64,000 nt of DNA, taken from the NCBI GenBank assembly GCA_007570785.1, contig ML661383.1:434240-498239 (forward strand), read 5' to 3'. Positions within the stretch are counted from its first letter, which is position 1, and the number at the start of each line of letters is the position of its first letter. This DNA comes from Antilocapra americana (Eukaryota > Chordata > Mammalia > Artiodactyla > Antilocapridae). This document shows positions 36,501 through 46,959 of the stretch, piece after piece. Both the position numbers and the translations under genes were made by a program. The notes under the pieces were generated by a model. That model worked only from the letters and a program-made list of their open reading frames with translations. It was not told the DNA's origin and searched no databases.

Positions 36501-36915
36501 CTCATTTTCTCACGACAATCATTGGAGAGAAATGAAACAAACCCCAACAGTTCCTTTCCTACCTTCCTTCCACAGCCTGCTTCATCCCGCAGGACAAAGC
36601 CTCTACTCTCATTTCACATACCAATTCAAAACATTTCTCAAAATTTTTCTAATTCCTTCAAGGTTTCGAGAGGGGTAGCTTGTTTAGTATCTTATTAAGA
36701 TTTGAACTCTCCATTTATACTTTCTACCAAGTATTGCATTTACCAGTAATTACATAATGAGACTGATTTCTCAACACTAAACCAATAATGAGCCTTCCTT
36801 TTCACTTTTTTCCCTAGTCCTAGCAAGAGCAGATGAAGACGGTTTCATGCAAAGTTGAGTTCCAGGATTACAACTTGATTGAAACATCTCTGAGGCTGAA
36901 TTTATCTGCTTCTTT
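36501..36915. other. Unassigned; L1 5' end or flank
   Basis: Between the recognisable ORF1 part of the reverse L1 and the BovB target site. It may be L1 5' UTR but I cannot match it. Confidence 0.3.
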
Positions 36916-36924
36916 TTCTGTATC
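36916..36924 (+). repeat. Target-site duplication, left copy (twin-primed BovB)
   Basis: TTCTGTATC, repeated exactly at 38279-38287. Confidence 0.75.
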
Positions 36925-38278
36925 GTGAAGATCTTTTATGTATAGTTCTTCTGTGTATTCTTGCTACATCTTCTTAATATCTTCTGCTTCTGTTAGGTTC
37001 ATACCATTTCTGTCCCTTATTCAGCCCATCTTTGCATGAAATGTTCCCTTAGTATCTTTAATTGTCTTGAAGAGATCTGTAGTCTTTCCCATTCTATTAT
37101 TTTCCTGTTTCTTTGCATTGATCACTGAGGAAGGCTTTCCTATCCCTCCTTGTTATTCTTTGGAACTCTGCATTCAGAAGCTTATATCTTTCCTTTTCTC
37201 CTTTGCTTTTCGCTTCTCTTCTTTTCACAGCTATTTGTAAGGCCTCCTCAGACAGCTGTTTTGCCTTTTGGGGCAAAATGTGTTTCTTTTTCTTGAGGAT
37301 GATCTTGATCCCTATCTCCTTTACAGTGTCACGAGCCTCTGTCCATAGTTTACCACGCACTCTGTCTATCAGATCTAGTCCCTTAAATCTATTTCTCACT
37401 TCCTCTGTATAATCGTAAGAGATTTGATTTAGGTCATACCTGAATGGTCAGAAATATCAATAACAGGAAATATCAAGAAATATCAAGAATGGGAGAAATA
37501 ACAATAACCTCAGATATGCAGATGACACCACTCTTATGGCAGAAAGTGAAGAACTAAAGAGTCTCTTAATGAAAGTGAAAGAGGAGAGTGAAAAAGTTGC
37601 CTTAAAGCTCAATATTCAGAAAACTAAGATCATGGCATCCAGTCTCATCACTTCATGGCAAATAGATGGAGAAACAGTGGAAGCAGTGGTTGACTTTATT
37701 TTGGGGGGCTCCAAAATCACTGCAGATGGTGACTGCAGCCATGAACTTAAAAGGCGCTTACTCCTTGGAAAGAAAGTTATGACCAACCTAGACAGCATAT
37801 TAAAAAGTAGAGACATTACTTTGTCAACAAAGGTCTGTCTCGTCAAGGCTATGGTTTTTCCAGTAGTCATGTATGGATATGAGAGTTGGACTATAAAGAA
37901 AGCTGATGCTTTTGAGCTGTGGTGTTGGAGAAGATGCTTGAGATTCCCTTGTACTGCAGGGAGATCCAACTAGTCCATCCTAAAGGAGATCAGTCCTGGG
38001 TGTTCATTGGAAGGACTGATGTTGAAACTGAAACTCCAATACTTTGGTCACCTGATGCAAAAAAATGCTGACTCATTGAAAAAGACCCTGATGCTGGGAA
38101 AGATTGAGGGAGGAGGAGAAGGGGAGGACAGAGGATGGGATGGTTGTATAGCATGAGCGACTCAATGGCTCAGAGATTGGGTAAACTCTGGGAGTTGGTG
38201 ATGGACAGGGAGGCCTGGTGAGCTGCAGTTCATGGGGTCACAAAGAGTTGGACATGACTGAGTGACTGAACTGAACTA
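36925..38278 (+). mobile_element. BovB LINE with inverted 5' segment (twin-priming product)
   Basis: Two BovB segments sit back to back. 36925-about 37449 is in reverse and covers the ORF linker between endonuclease and RT (100-codon reverse frame 37097-37399). About 37490-38278 is forward, from the YADD box to the 3' end (145-codon frame 37536-37973; terminus ACTGAACTGAACT). The reverse part is upstream in the element and its 5'-most side abuts the junction, as twin priming predicts. A single 9-bp repeat, TTCTGTATC, brackets the whole. The element interval between the segments (start of RT) is deleted. Confidence 0.88.
37451..37486 (+). repeat. Three copies of GAAATATCAA at the inversion junction
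   Basis: GAAATATCAA occurs at 37451-37460, 37467-37476 and 37477-37486, and a related GAAATAACAA follows at 37494-37503. The intact BovB has this stretch once, at the start of the forward segment, so the extra copies are junction filler. Confidence 0.85.
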
Positions 38279-38287
38279 TTCTGTATC
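38279..38287 (+). repeat. Target-site duplication, right copy (twin-primed BovB)
   Basis: TTCTGTATC, identical to 36916-36924. Confidence 0.75.
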
Positions 38288-40404
38288 AAGGTGGTTGGTG
38301 CTGATAACATACAATTATCATATTTTGTGTACAATTTAGGTCACTGATACTTAAACCTCCTGTAGCAATTAACAGAAATATATACACATTTATTTTATAT
38401 ATATGTATGTATATATATATATCAAATATACATATTTTTTATTTCATAGAATAAAATATAGAATCTTATAGAAAAACCCGTGACTTTATCACTTACCCTT
38501 TTGAATGCTCATATAAATTACTTCTTGGAAAGAGGACATCTTTTGAGTTCATTTTATTCTCAAATTTAAAAAGAAGCAGTCATATGGAAAAAATTCCCTC
38601 ATTCTCACTCTCTGTGGCGTTATTCATCTCAGTTCTCCTGATGAGTTGTGAAAACTGAATTATAAGATGGGGTCATGCCATTTGAGACATACTGAAACAC
38701 TATATTTGTATTTTTCAAAGATAAGTGGAAAAGGGAGTTTGTTTCTGTCTGGCTCAGCGACAAAATTGAAGTGTTAAAATGATTACTTGAAGTTCTGTAA
38801 TAATCATATTTCAAAGCACTTAGATATAATCATTCCATTTCAGTTTTATCCAGATAAAACAAACAAAAACCTATACTGTATTGAGTCCTAACTAACCTCA
38901 TATGTCCACAGATTATATTTCTTATCCACACAAATTTATAATATAAACACTATATTCTTTCTCAATTATGCCGTTTTCATTCATTTTTATAAGGTGTTCT
39001 GTTAATTACTTCATCTTAGCTTTGTAGTCTGCAGAAGTACAAATGATGTTTATTTTTTTGTGTGAAATCTCTGTTCACATTTCTTTACTTAGTTGAATCA
39101 TACTGATGCACTCAATCTAGCGTTAGAATTGGTTAGTATTTCCCTATTATTCAGACAAGTGTTTAGATAAAACTAGCATTGTCCTTAGTGGGAAAAAATG
39201 CCCTGTTCCAATGAAAAAGACTCTGTTTCTCTAGTTGATCGGTGAAATATACCTTCTGGGGGCAAACCATGTACAGACAGGTGTGCTGATAAGTAGGGTA
39301 GTTAAAAATTTAAGACAGTTCCTCTGAAGAATAAAAGGAATTAAATTTGTGAAGGTCACCTCTGGGCATTGTAACTTTCAGGCAGATTGCACTTCTTCAC
39401 ATACCATCGGGAATCTAAACAGTATCATAGTGTGGAACTAAGTAAGCCGTTTTTTTCCTGATCTATTTTATGACTACTCTATGTACTCATTAAAAATGCT
39501 GCCTCCTCTATAAAATTATGCAGTCTGTAGCAGGATATTTCGGTTTGAAACACTATCTTTGACTTTTTCCCAGGCCACAAGAGGAGACTGTATTATTCAT
39601 GTGGTTTTTCCAGAATCTATAACTGCAGCTCTTTTTCCATGACTGCACCAACAGCTAAATGTTGAGACCTCAAGCTTTGTGAGCCTTCGTGGACACTGCC
39701 GGTGCTTCCCAGTTACTGGCACTGGGATGGAACCGAATGTTTTCTACCCACAATGTCTACACCTTCTTGTTCCAACTTGACTAGTTGTCTAGTACAGTAT
39801 ACAAAAACCTGGATGTTTCAGAACATTTTGACTATTTTTATGCATTTAAGAATCATTTAGACTTATTACCTAAAGTACACAAAGTTTGTACTATACTCTC
39901 ATCATATGTAACAGGGTTACAAATCTAGACCTGAAAAATTTGAGGGCTCTTTTATTCAGAGTGTTAACCATTCACTGAATATTATACTCTATATGCAGAA
40001 ATATTTATTTTAATTTTTTATCTATTGCTAGACATGTTCTAATTTTGACTGGCACTTCTTTTAGTCAGTTGGTTATCAACCTTGGTTTCTACAGTTTTTA
40101 ATCTTTTTCACAGTATAGAGTGTTTCTTCTCATACAGCCCAAACTCCAGCAAAATAATATTTCTAAATATTAGGTACTGTGGACTGCTTTTTTTTTTTAT
40201 GGGTTACATACTATAGAAAACCACTTTTATTCAGACCATTTTGAATATTTAAATTAAGGATTATCTAAAATGCTTCAAGTTGTGAACCTTCTTCTTTGGA
40301 GAGAGCTGCCTCATATAATGGGTTTAAACAGGTAGGTGACTAGGGTAATTCCAGTAAAGTGAAGTCTCCACTTCAAATTTTCTATAGAATGAACTTAGTG
40401 CATT
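38288..40404. other. No recognised feature, 2.1 kb
   Basis: Single-copy-like AT-rich DNA. A short TATA-rich tract lies at 38390-38425. Frames are short and without domains. Confidence 0.5.
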
Positions 40405-40765
40405 ACTTTCTTATTGTGTGTGTAAACCAATTACCACACATTTCGTGGCTTAAAACAACATTGACATATTATCTTACAGTTCTAGAGATCCAGTGTTAGA
40501 AAATGGGTCTTTCTGGGGTAAAATTAAGGTGTAGACCTCCTCAATAGTCCTCCTGGAAGCTCTATTGGAGAATGTTTCCTTGCCTTTTCCAGCTTTTGGA
40601 GGTCACTTTCATTTATTGTCTCCTTGCTCTTTCCTCAAGGACCATAGTGTAGCATCTTCAAATTTCTGTCTGATTCTTTCCTCCCCTTTTGCCTTCTTCT
40701 TTCACTTTAAAGGACTTTGTATTTATACTAATACTTTGTGTACCCAGATAATCCATGACAAACTA
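40405..40765 (+). mobile_element. Ancient mammalian interspersed repeat (LTR-like, unnamed)
   Basis: The order 'CCAATTACCACACATTTCGTGGCTTAAAACAACA', 'ATCTTACAGTTCTAGAGATCC', 'AAATGGGTCTTTCTGGGGTAAAATTAAGGTG', 'TTCCTTGCCTTTTCCAGCTTTTGGAGG' and 'CCAGATAATCCATGACAA' is that of a common ancient mammalian repeat, which I believe is MaLR/LTR-derived but cannot name. The reverse L1 tail inserted at its end. Confidence 0.55.
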
Positions 40766-40769
40766 ATTT

Positions 40770-41283
40770 AAATTTTTTTTTATTTTTATTGAAGTATGTA
40801 GTTGATTTACAATGTTGTATTAGTTTGTGGTGTACAGCAAAGGGATTCATGTATATATATGCATATATATCCTTTTTCATATTTTTCTGATTATGATTTA
40901 ATATAGCATATTGCATATATTAATAGTTTCCTGTGCTATACAGTAGATCCTTATTTTTCATCTCTTTTATATGTGGTAGTTTGAATCTGCAAATCTCAAA
41001 CTCCTGATTTATCTCTCTCTCACCCCCTCCCATTTGGTAACCATAAATTCCTTTTCTGTCTGTGACTCTGTTTATGTTTTGTAAATAAGTTCATTTGTGT
41101 CATATTTTAGATTCCATATATAAGTGATATCATCTAGTGTTTGTCTCTTTCTCTCTGACTTCAATTTGTATGATAATCTCTAGGTCCATCCATGTTGCTG
41201 TAAATGGCATTATTTTATTCTTTTTTATTGATGAGAAATACTCCGTTATATATATATGCCACATTTTTATTCATTCATCAATT
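40770..41283 (-). mobile_element. L1 LINE 3' end (reverse), artiodactyl-type
   Basis: A T-run (40773-40781, reverse poly-A) is followed by TTTATTGAAGTATGTAGTTGATTTACAATGTTGTATTAG and, further on, the antisense of the L1 3' UTR and ORF2 end (ATTCCATATATAAGTGATATCATCTAGTG near 41110, CCATCCATGTTGCTGTAAATGGCATTATTTTATTC near 41187). The 5' side is truncated. Confidence 0.8.
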
Positions 41284-41524
41284 TTTTTTAATTTCTTTTA
41301 CAAGCTTTAAGAAATAACTTTATTGAGGTATAATTTACATGTCACAAAATTCAGCTGCTTTTAGTAATGTGTAGTTTCAGGTAAAATTCTGTAACATTTA
41401 GTAATATAGATAAATTTAAATCACGTGCATTTTTCTCAAAGATATCCATCTCCTCCAGGTTTTTACTTCCGGAGAATTTCTCATAATATTTTCTTATAAT
41501 TATACACCTCTGGAAATGTTGACT
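41284..41524 (-). mobile_element. Old L1 3' UTR fragment (reverse) plus unassigned flank
   Basis: AATAACTTTATTGAGGTATAATTTACATGTCACAAAATTCA (41312-41352) is the antisense of old L1 3' UTR. After about 41400 similarity fades. Confidence 0.5.
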
Positions 41525-43619
41525 TTCTTTTTTTTTTATTAGTTTTGCCAAACAATGACATGATATCACCATGGGTTTACATGTGTTCCCCCTCCAGAAC
41601 CCCCCTCCCTCCTCCCTCCCCCCAGGAAATCTCGTTGCACCAGCCCCGAGCATCAATCCTGGGCTGGTGATTGATTAGACATATGATAATTAACATGTTT
41701 CAATGTCATTCTCCCATATCATCCCACCCTTTCCCTCGAGTCTATTCTATACATCTGCGTTCCTTTTGCTGTCTCCCATGCTGGGTTCTCATTACCATCT
41801 TTCTAAATTCCATATATATGCGTTAACATACTGTATTGTTGTTTTTGCTTCTGGCTTACTTCACTCTGGATAATGGGCTCCAGTTTCGTCCATCTGAGTA
41901 GAACTGATTCAAATGAATTTTTTTTTAATGCTGAGTAATATTCCATTGTGTATATGTACCACAGCTTTCTTATCCATTCGTCAGTTGATGGGCATCTAGG
42001 TTGCTTCCATGTCCTGGCTATTGTAAATAAAGCAGCCATGAACATTGGGGTACACGTGGCTCTTTCAATTCTGGTTTCCTCGGTGTATATGCCCAGCAGT
42101 GGGATTGCTGGGTCATATGGCAGGTCTATTTGCAGTTTTTTAAGGAACCTCCACACTGTTTTCCATAGTGGCTGTACTAGTTTGCATTCCTACCAACAGT
42201 GTAAGAGGGTTCTCTTTTCTCCACATCCTCTCCAGCATTTATTGCTTGTAGATTTTTGGATTGCAGCCATTCTGAGCGGTGTAAAGTGATATCTCATTGT
42301 GGTTTTGATTTGCATTTCTCTGATAATGAGTGATGTTGAGCATCTTTTCATGTGTTTGTTAGCCATTTTTATGTCTTCTTTGGAGAAATGTCTGTTAAGT
42401 TCTTTGGCCCACTTTTTGATTGGATCGTTTATTTTCCTAGAATGGAGCTGCAGGATTTGCTTGTATATTTTTGAGATTAATTGTTTGTCCGTTGCTTCAT
42501 TGGCTATTATTTTCTCCCATTCTGAAGGCTGTCTTTTCACCTTGCTTATAGTTTCCTTTGTTGTGCAGAAGCTTTTAATTTTAATTAGGTCCCATTTGTT
42601 TATTCGTGCTTTTATTTCCAATATTCTGGGAGGTGGGTCATGTAGGATCCCGCTTTGGTTTATGTCAGAGAGTGTTTTCCCAATGTTATCTTCTAGGAGT
42701 TTTATAGTTTTTGGTCTTATGATTAGATCTTTGATCCATTTTGAGTTTATCTTTGTGTATGGTGTTAGAAAGTGTTCTAGTTTCATTCTTTTACAAGTGG
42801 CTGTCCAGTTTTCCCAGCACCACTTGTTAAAGAGGTTGTCTTTTGTCCATTGTATATTCTTGCCTCCTTTGTCAAAGATAAGGTGTCCATAGATGCGTGG
42901 ATTTATCTCTGGGCTTTCTATTTTGTTCCATTGATCTATATTTCTGTCTTTGTGCCAGTACCATACTGTCTTAACGACTGTGGATTTGTAGTATAGCCTA
43001 AAGTCAGGTAGGTTGATTCCTCCAGTTCCATTCTTCTTTCTCAAGATTGCTTGGGCTATACGAGGTTTTTTGTATTTCCATACAAATTGTGAAATTATTT
43101 GTTCTAATTCTCTGAAAAAGACCTCTGGTAGCTTGATAGGGATTGCATTGAATCTATAGATTGCTTTGGGTAGTATACTCATTTTCACTATATTGATTCT
43201 TCCAATCCACGAACATGGCACATTTCTCCATCTGTTTGTGTCCTCTTTGATTTCTTTCATCAGTGTTTTATAGTTTTCAATATACAAGTCTTTTGATTCT
43301 TTAGGTAGAAATACTCCTAAGTGTTTTATTCTTTTTGTTTCGATGGTGAATGGAAGTGTTTCCTTAATTTCCCTTTCTGATTTCTCAGTGTTAGTGTATA
43401 GGAATGCCAGGGATTTCTGTGTGTTGATTTTGTATCCTGAAACTTTGCTACATTCACTGATTAGCTCTAGTAATTTTCTCGTAGAGTCTTTAGGGTTTTC
43501 AATATAGAGGATCATGTCATCTGCAAACAGAGAGAGTTTTACTTCTTCTTTTCCAATCTGGATTCCTTTGACTTCTTTATCTGCTCTGATTGCTGTGGCC
43601 AAGACTTCCAAAACTATGT
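41525..43619 (-). mobile_element. Young bovine-type L1, 3' half, truncated by an assembly gap
   Basis: It starts (reverse) with a poly-A seen as T at 41528-41537 and the 3' UTR signature GAACCCCCCTCCCTCCTCCCTCCC (41598-41621). ORF2 follows up to the N-run at 43620. Conservation of the reading frame is far higher than in any other LINE in the window, so it is the youngest L1 here. The 5' part is beyond or within the gap. No TSD can be checked. Confidence 0.92.
41803..43618 (-). pseudogene. L1 ORF2 C-terminal about 605 codons with a single in-frame stop
   Basis: From the gap edge to 41803 one reading frame carries the RT palm with FADD (plus-strand 43516-43527), the thumb and the C-terminal Cys-rich segment. 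It ends at the family's usual terminus. The only interruption I see is a TAG at 42190-42192, where the family has Trp (TGG), and the frame continues unchanged beyond it. An intact ORF2 is about 1,270 codons, so the N-terminal half is not visible. The 502-codon frame that extends to 43698 crosses the Ns and is an artefact beyond 43619. Confidence 0.88.
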
Positions 43620-43629
43620 NNNNNNNNNN
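43620..43629. other. Assembly gap (10 Ns)
   Basis: Ten Ns separate a reverse L1 cut within RT from a forward BovB cut within RT motif A. Real length is unknown, because a round 10-N run is probably a placeholder. Confidence 0.98.
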
Positions 43630-44710
43630 AAAGCCTTTGACTGTGTGGATCACAGTAAACTGTGGAAAATTCTGAAAGAGATGGGAATACCAGACCACCT
43701 GACCTGCCTCTTGAGAAATGTGATGCAGGTCAGGAAGAAACCATTAGAACTGGACATGGAACAACAGACTAGTTCCAAATCGGGAAAGGAGTATGTCAAA
43801 GCTGTATATTGTCACCCTTCTTATTTAACTTATATGCAGAGTACATCATGAGAAATGCTGGGCTGGATGAAGCACAAATTGGAATTAAGATTGCTTGGAG
43901 AAATATCAATAACCTCAGATATGCAGATGACACCACCCTTATGGCAGAAAATGAAGAAGAACTAAAGAGTGTCTTGATGAAAGTAAAAGAGGAAAGTGAA
44001 AAAGTTGGCTTAATGCTCAGCATTCAGAAAACTAATATCATGGCATCTAGTCCCATCATTTCATTACAAATAGATTGAGAAACAGTGGCAACGGTGAGAG
44101 ACTTTATTTTTGGGGGCCCAAAATTACTTCAGATGGTGAGTGCAGCCATCAAATTAAAAGACGGGTTATTCCTTGGAAGAAAAGTTGTGATTAACCTAGA
44201 CAGCATATTAAAAAGCATAGGCATTACTTTGCTAACAAAGTCTGTCTAGGCAAGGCTATGGTTTTTCCAGTAGTCATGTATGTATGGATATGAGAGTTGG
44301 AATATAAAGAAAGCTGAGTGCCGAAGAATTGATGCTTTTGAACTGTGGTGTTGGAGAAGACTCTTGAGAGTCCCTTGGACTGCAAGGAGATCCAACCAAT
44401 CCATCCTAAAGACAGTCAGTCCTAGATATTCATTGGAAGGACTGATGTTGAAGCTGAAACTCCAATACTTTGGCCACCTGATGCAAAGAGCTGACTCATT
44501 GGAAAAGACCATGATTCTGGGAAAGACTGAAGCTGGGAGGAGAAGGGGAGGAAAGAGGATGAGATGGTTAGATGGCATCACTGATTCAATAGACATGAGT
44601 TTGAGTAAACTCCAGGAGTTGGTGATGGACAGGGAAGCCTGGTGTGCTGCAGTCCATGGGGTCACAAAAAGTCAGACATGGCTTAGCGAGTGAACTGAAC
44701 TGAACTGAAC
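43630..44710 (+). mobile_element. BovB LINE 3' third, 5' end lost in the gap
   Basis: It begins at 'AAGCCTTTGACTGTGTGGATCACAG' (RT motif A region) and ends in repeated TGAAC units (44691-44710). Fairly well preserved, with one small insertion-type change near 44277-44284 (a GTAT duplication). Confidence 0.95.
43645..44693 (+). pseudogene. BovB reverse transcriptase C-terminal remnant
   Basis: Three frames tile the protein: 43645-43851, 43809-44078 (with YADD in the context LRYADDTTL) and 44280-44693 (C-terminal segment of 137 codons). They are out of register with each other through small indels. Upstream motifs are missing because of the gap. Confidence 0.88.
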
Positions 44711-45275
44711 ACTGGGTTTACCACACTTGGAAGTGTTGATGAAATCATTCAATCGTTAAATGATCACATTATTTTTATCTTTTGTTTTATTAATGAGGTA
44801 TATCAATTCTTTGGATTTGCATGTGCTGAACCAGCCTTGCATACCAGGAATAAATGCAACTTGATTATTGTGATGATCCTTTAAATGTGCTGTTGTATTC
44901 AGTTAAGTAATATTTTGCTGAGGATTGTTGTATCTCTTCATCAGGAATGTTGGTCTTTAGTTTTCTTTTAGTGTCCTTTCCTGGCTTTGGTATGAAGGTA
45001 ATGTTGCCTTCATAAAATGAAGTTAAAAGTGTTCCTTCCTCTTCAGTACTTTGAAAAATATTATGAAAGATTAGGTTTAATTCTTTAATTGATTCCCTTC
45101 TCTTCATCTTTGGTGGATTTCCTGTAGGTTTTTGTATTGTAGGACCAAGAAGTTTACATAAAACATCTTACGTGTATAGCAATCTATTTTACATTGTTCA
45201 CAAGATCACAGACAAAAACTCTACCCTTTTGGTCATCCTTTCATTAACATTTTTAATGTCACAATTTATCTCTTT

Positions 45276-45286
45276 TTATGTTAGGT
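45276..45286 (+). repeat. Target-site duplication, left copy (BovB stub)
   Basis: TTATGTTAGGT, repeated exactly at 45387-45397. Confidence 0.85.
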
Positions 45287-45386
45287 TGTTGTTCATTCAC
45301 TCAGTTGTGCCCAAGTATTTGCCAACTCATGGATTGCAGCATGCCAGGCCTCTATGTCCCTTACCATCTCTGGGAGTTTGCCCAAG
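45287..45386 (-). mobile_element. BovB 3' stub, about 100 bp, with perfect 11-bp TSD
   Basis: Only the last about 100 bp of BovB are present in reverse (TGTTGTTCATTCACTCAGTTGTG, then GATTGCAGCATGCCAGGCCTC to GAGTTTGCCCAAG). The exact direct repeat TTATGTTAGGT on both sides proves an independent, extremely truncated insertion. Confidence 0.88.
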
Positions 45387-45397
45387 TTATGTTAGGT
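45387..45397 (+). repeat. Target-site duplication, right copy (BovB stub)
   Basis: TTATGTTAGGT, identical to 45276-45286. Confidence 0.85.
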
Positions 45398-45526
45398 ACT
45401 TACTAACAAATTATAAAAGCTATAGTTACTTTTAATACTATTTTTCTTTAATTATTATACTCTGGTTAAATGTTGACACATCATCCTATTTCAGAACTAG
45501 AGTTTTCTGAATCTAACTTTCTGTTT

Positions 45527-45731
45527 GGGAATTCCCTGTTGGCTCAGAAGGTAAAGCATCTGCCTGCAATGAGGGAGACCTGGGTTTGAACCCTGGCTTG
45601 GGTATATCCCCTGGAGAAGGAAATGGCAACCCATTCCAGTACTCTTCCTGGAAAATTCCATGGATTGAGGAGCCTGGTAGGCTATAGTCCATTCGGTCGC
45701 AGAGTCGGACATGACTGGGCGACTTCACCTT
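45527..45731 (+). mobile_element. Bov-tA SINE inside old L1
   Basis: Head GGAATTCCCTGTTGGCTCAG (45528), B-box GGGTTTGAACCC, BovA part to GGACATGACTGGGCGACTTCACC. Confidence 0.93.
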
Positions 45732-46720
45732 TACCAGTTTTTTGTTTACTTTCCTGTTTTTTCATCTTACTAACTAGAATCTGTTCATTTTAGATCTCTT
45801 TCCTTTCAGCATTTCTTGTAAGGCAGGTCTAGTGATACTAAGCACCTTAAGTTTTTGTCTAGGAAGGTCTTTAATTCTCCTTCATATTTCAAGGTTAATG
45901 TTGCTAGATAGAGTATTCTTGCCTGGCTTTTTTGTTTTTTTTCTTTCTTTCAGCATGTTGGATAACAATTTCACTTTGTCCTGGTCTGTAAAGGTTCTGT
46001 TCAGGAATCCACTAGAAGCTTAATGTGCAGTCCTTCATAGGTTGCAATCTACTTTTTTCTCTCGGTGCTTTTGAGATTCTTTTTTTTTTTTTTTAAATTT
46101 TTAACAGTTGTCTTATAATTTGTTTTGGAAAAGATCATTTAAGAAGAAAATAATGAAGTGATCTGGTAGCTTCATGAACTTGAAATATAAATATCCCCAG
46201 GCTTAAAAAGCTGTCATACATTATTTCTTTAAATAAACTCTCTACTCTCATCTCCCTTCAATCTCTTTTGGAACTCCCATGATTTTAATATTGGTTCTTT
46301 GGATAGTGTTGCATAAATCATGTTGTCTCCTTCACTTTTTTATTCTAACAATTTTGTTCTCCTCTGGCTGCAATATTTCTAAGTTCCTATCTTATAACTT
46401 ACTCATAATCTCTATTAATTTATTTCATTCATTGACTTCTTCATCTTCAAACTTTTTGTATAGGGATTATTTTTTTACAACTTTTACCTATTAAATTATT
46501 CATTTTATTTGTGTTTTATTTTCTTGATTTCACTCAAAGTTTTAGTCGCTATCTTCAGATGTGAGCTACATTTGTTGGTTCTGTTGTATTTTCTGCGGCT
46601 TTCTCCAGTCTTGTGTAGATATATTTGCTTCATGCTTCTTAATATTTCTTGTGACAGAATTCTTAAGCTTCTTCTTTTCATTTTTATAATGCACAAGGCC
46701 AGCTGCTGAAAATCTCTTTT

Positions 46721-46959
46721 GTATTCCCCAGAGTGGTACTACTACTTAAGATTTTGTTCTCTGTTTTCATAATTGTTCATAGAGAGGTACAATTAGGTAC
46801 ATAATGTAGTGTTTATAATTCTGTGTTGATTTATGCTTCTTTTTTTTCCACTAAAAGAATAATAGAAAAAATTAATACAACAACATTAAGTGGTTTATAG
46901 ATATCAAATTATTTGGCCTATATAAGAGGGTATAGATAAGGCAGTTACTATCCTTAGTT
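46721..46959. other. Unassigned flank
   Basis: Short AT-rich stretch between the reverse L1 and the retroviral remnant. Confidence 0.4.

Larger units (their letters stand above)
44725..46720 (-). mobile_element. Old L1 LINE, RT to ORF1 region (reverse), with two nested insertions
   Basis: Antisense L1 landmarks are visible: RT region at 44810-45130 (GAACCAGCCTTGCATACCAGGAATAAATGC, 44828), then past the inserts a block at 45790-46080 (CAGCATTTCTTGTAAGGCAGGTCTAGTGATACT) and 46200-46700 ORF1-like coiled-coil antisense. The endonuclease part is largely missing. It is interrupted by a BovB stub (45287-45386) and a Bov-tA (45527-45731). Confidence 0.65.

Noticed and set aside
42299..42892. 197-codon forward frame with membrane-protein-like composition
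   Set aside because: It lies exactly antisense to the well-preserved L1 ORF2.
42190..43698. A single 502-codon open frame
   Set aside because: It crosses the 10-N gap. Only the part up to 43619 is real L1 ORF2, and the rest is antisense of BovB.
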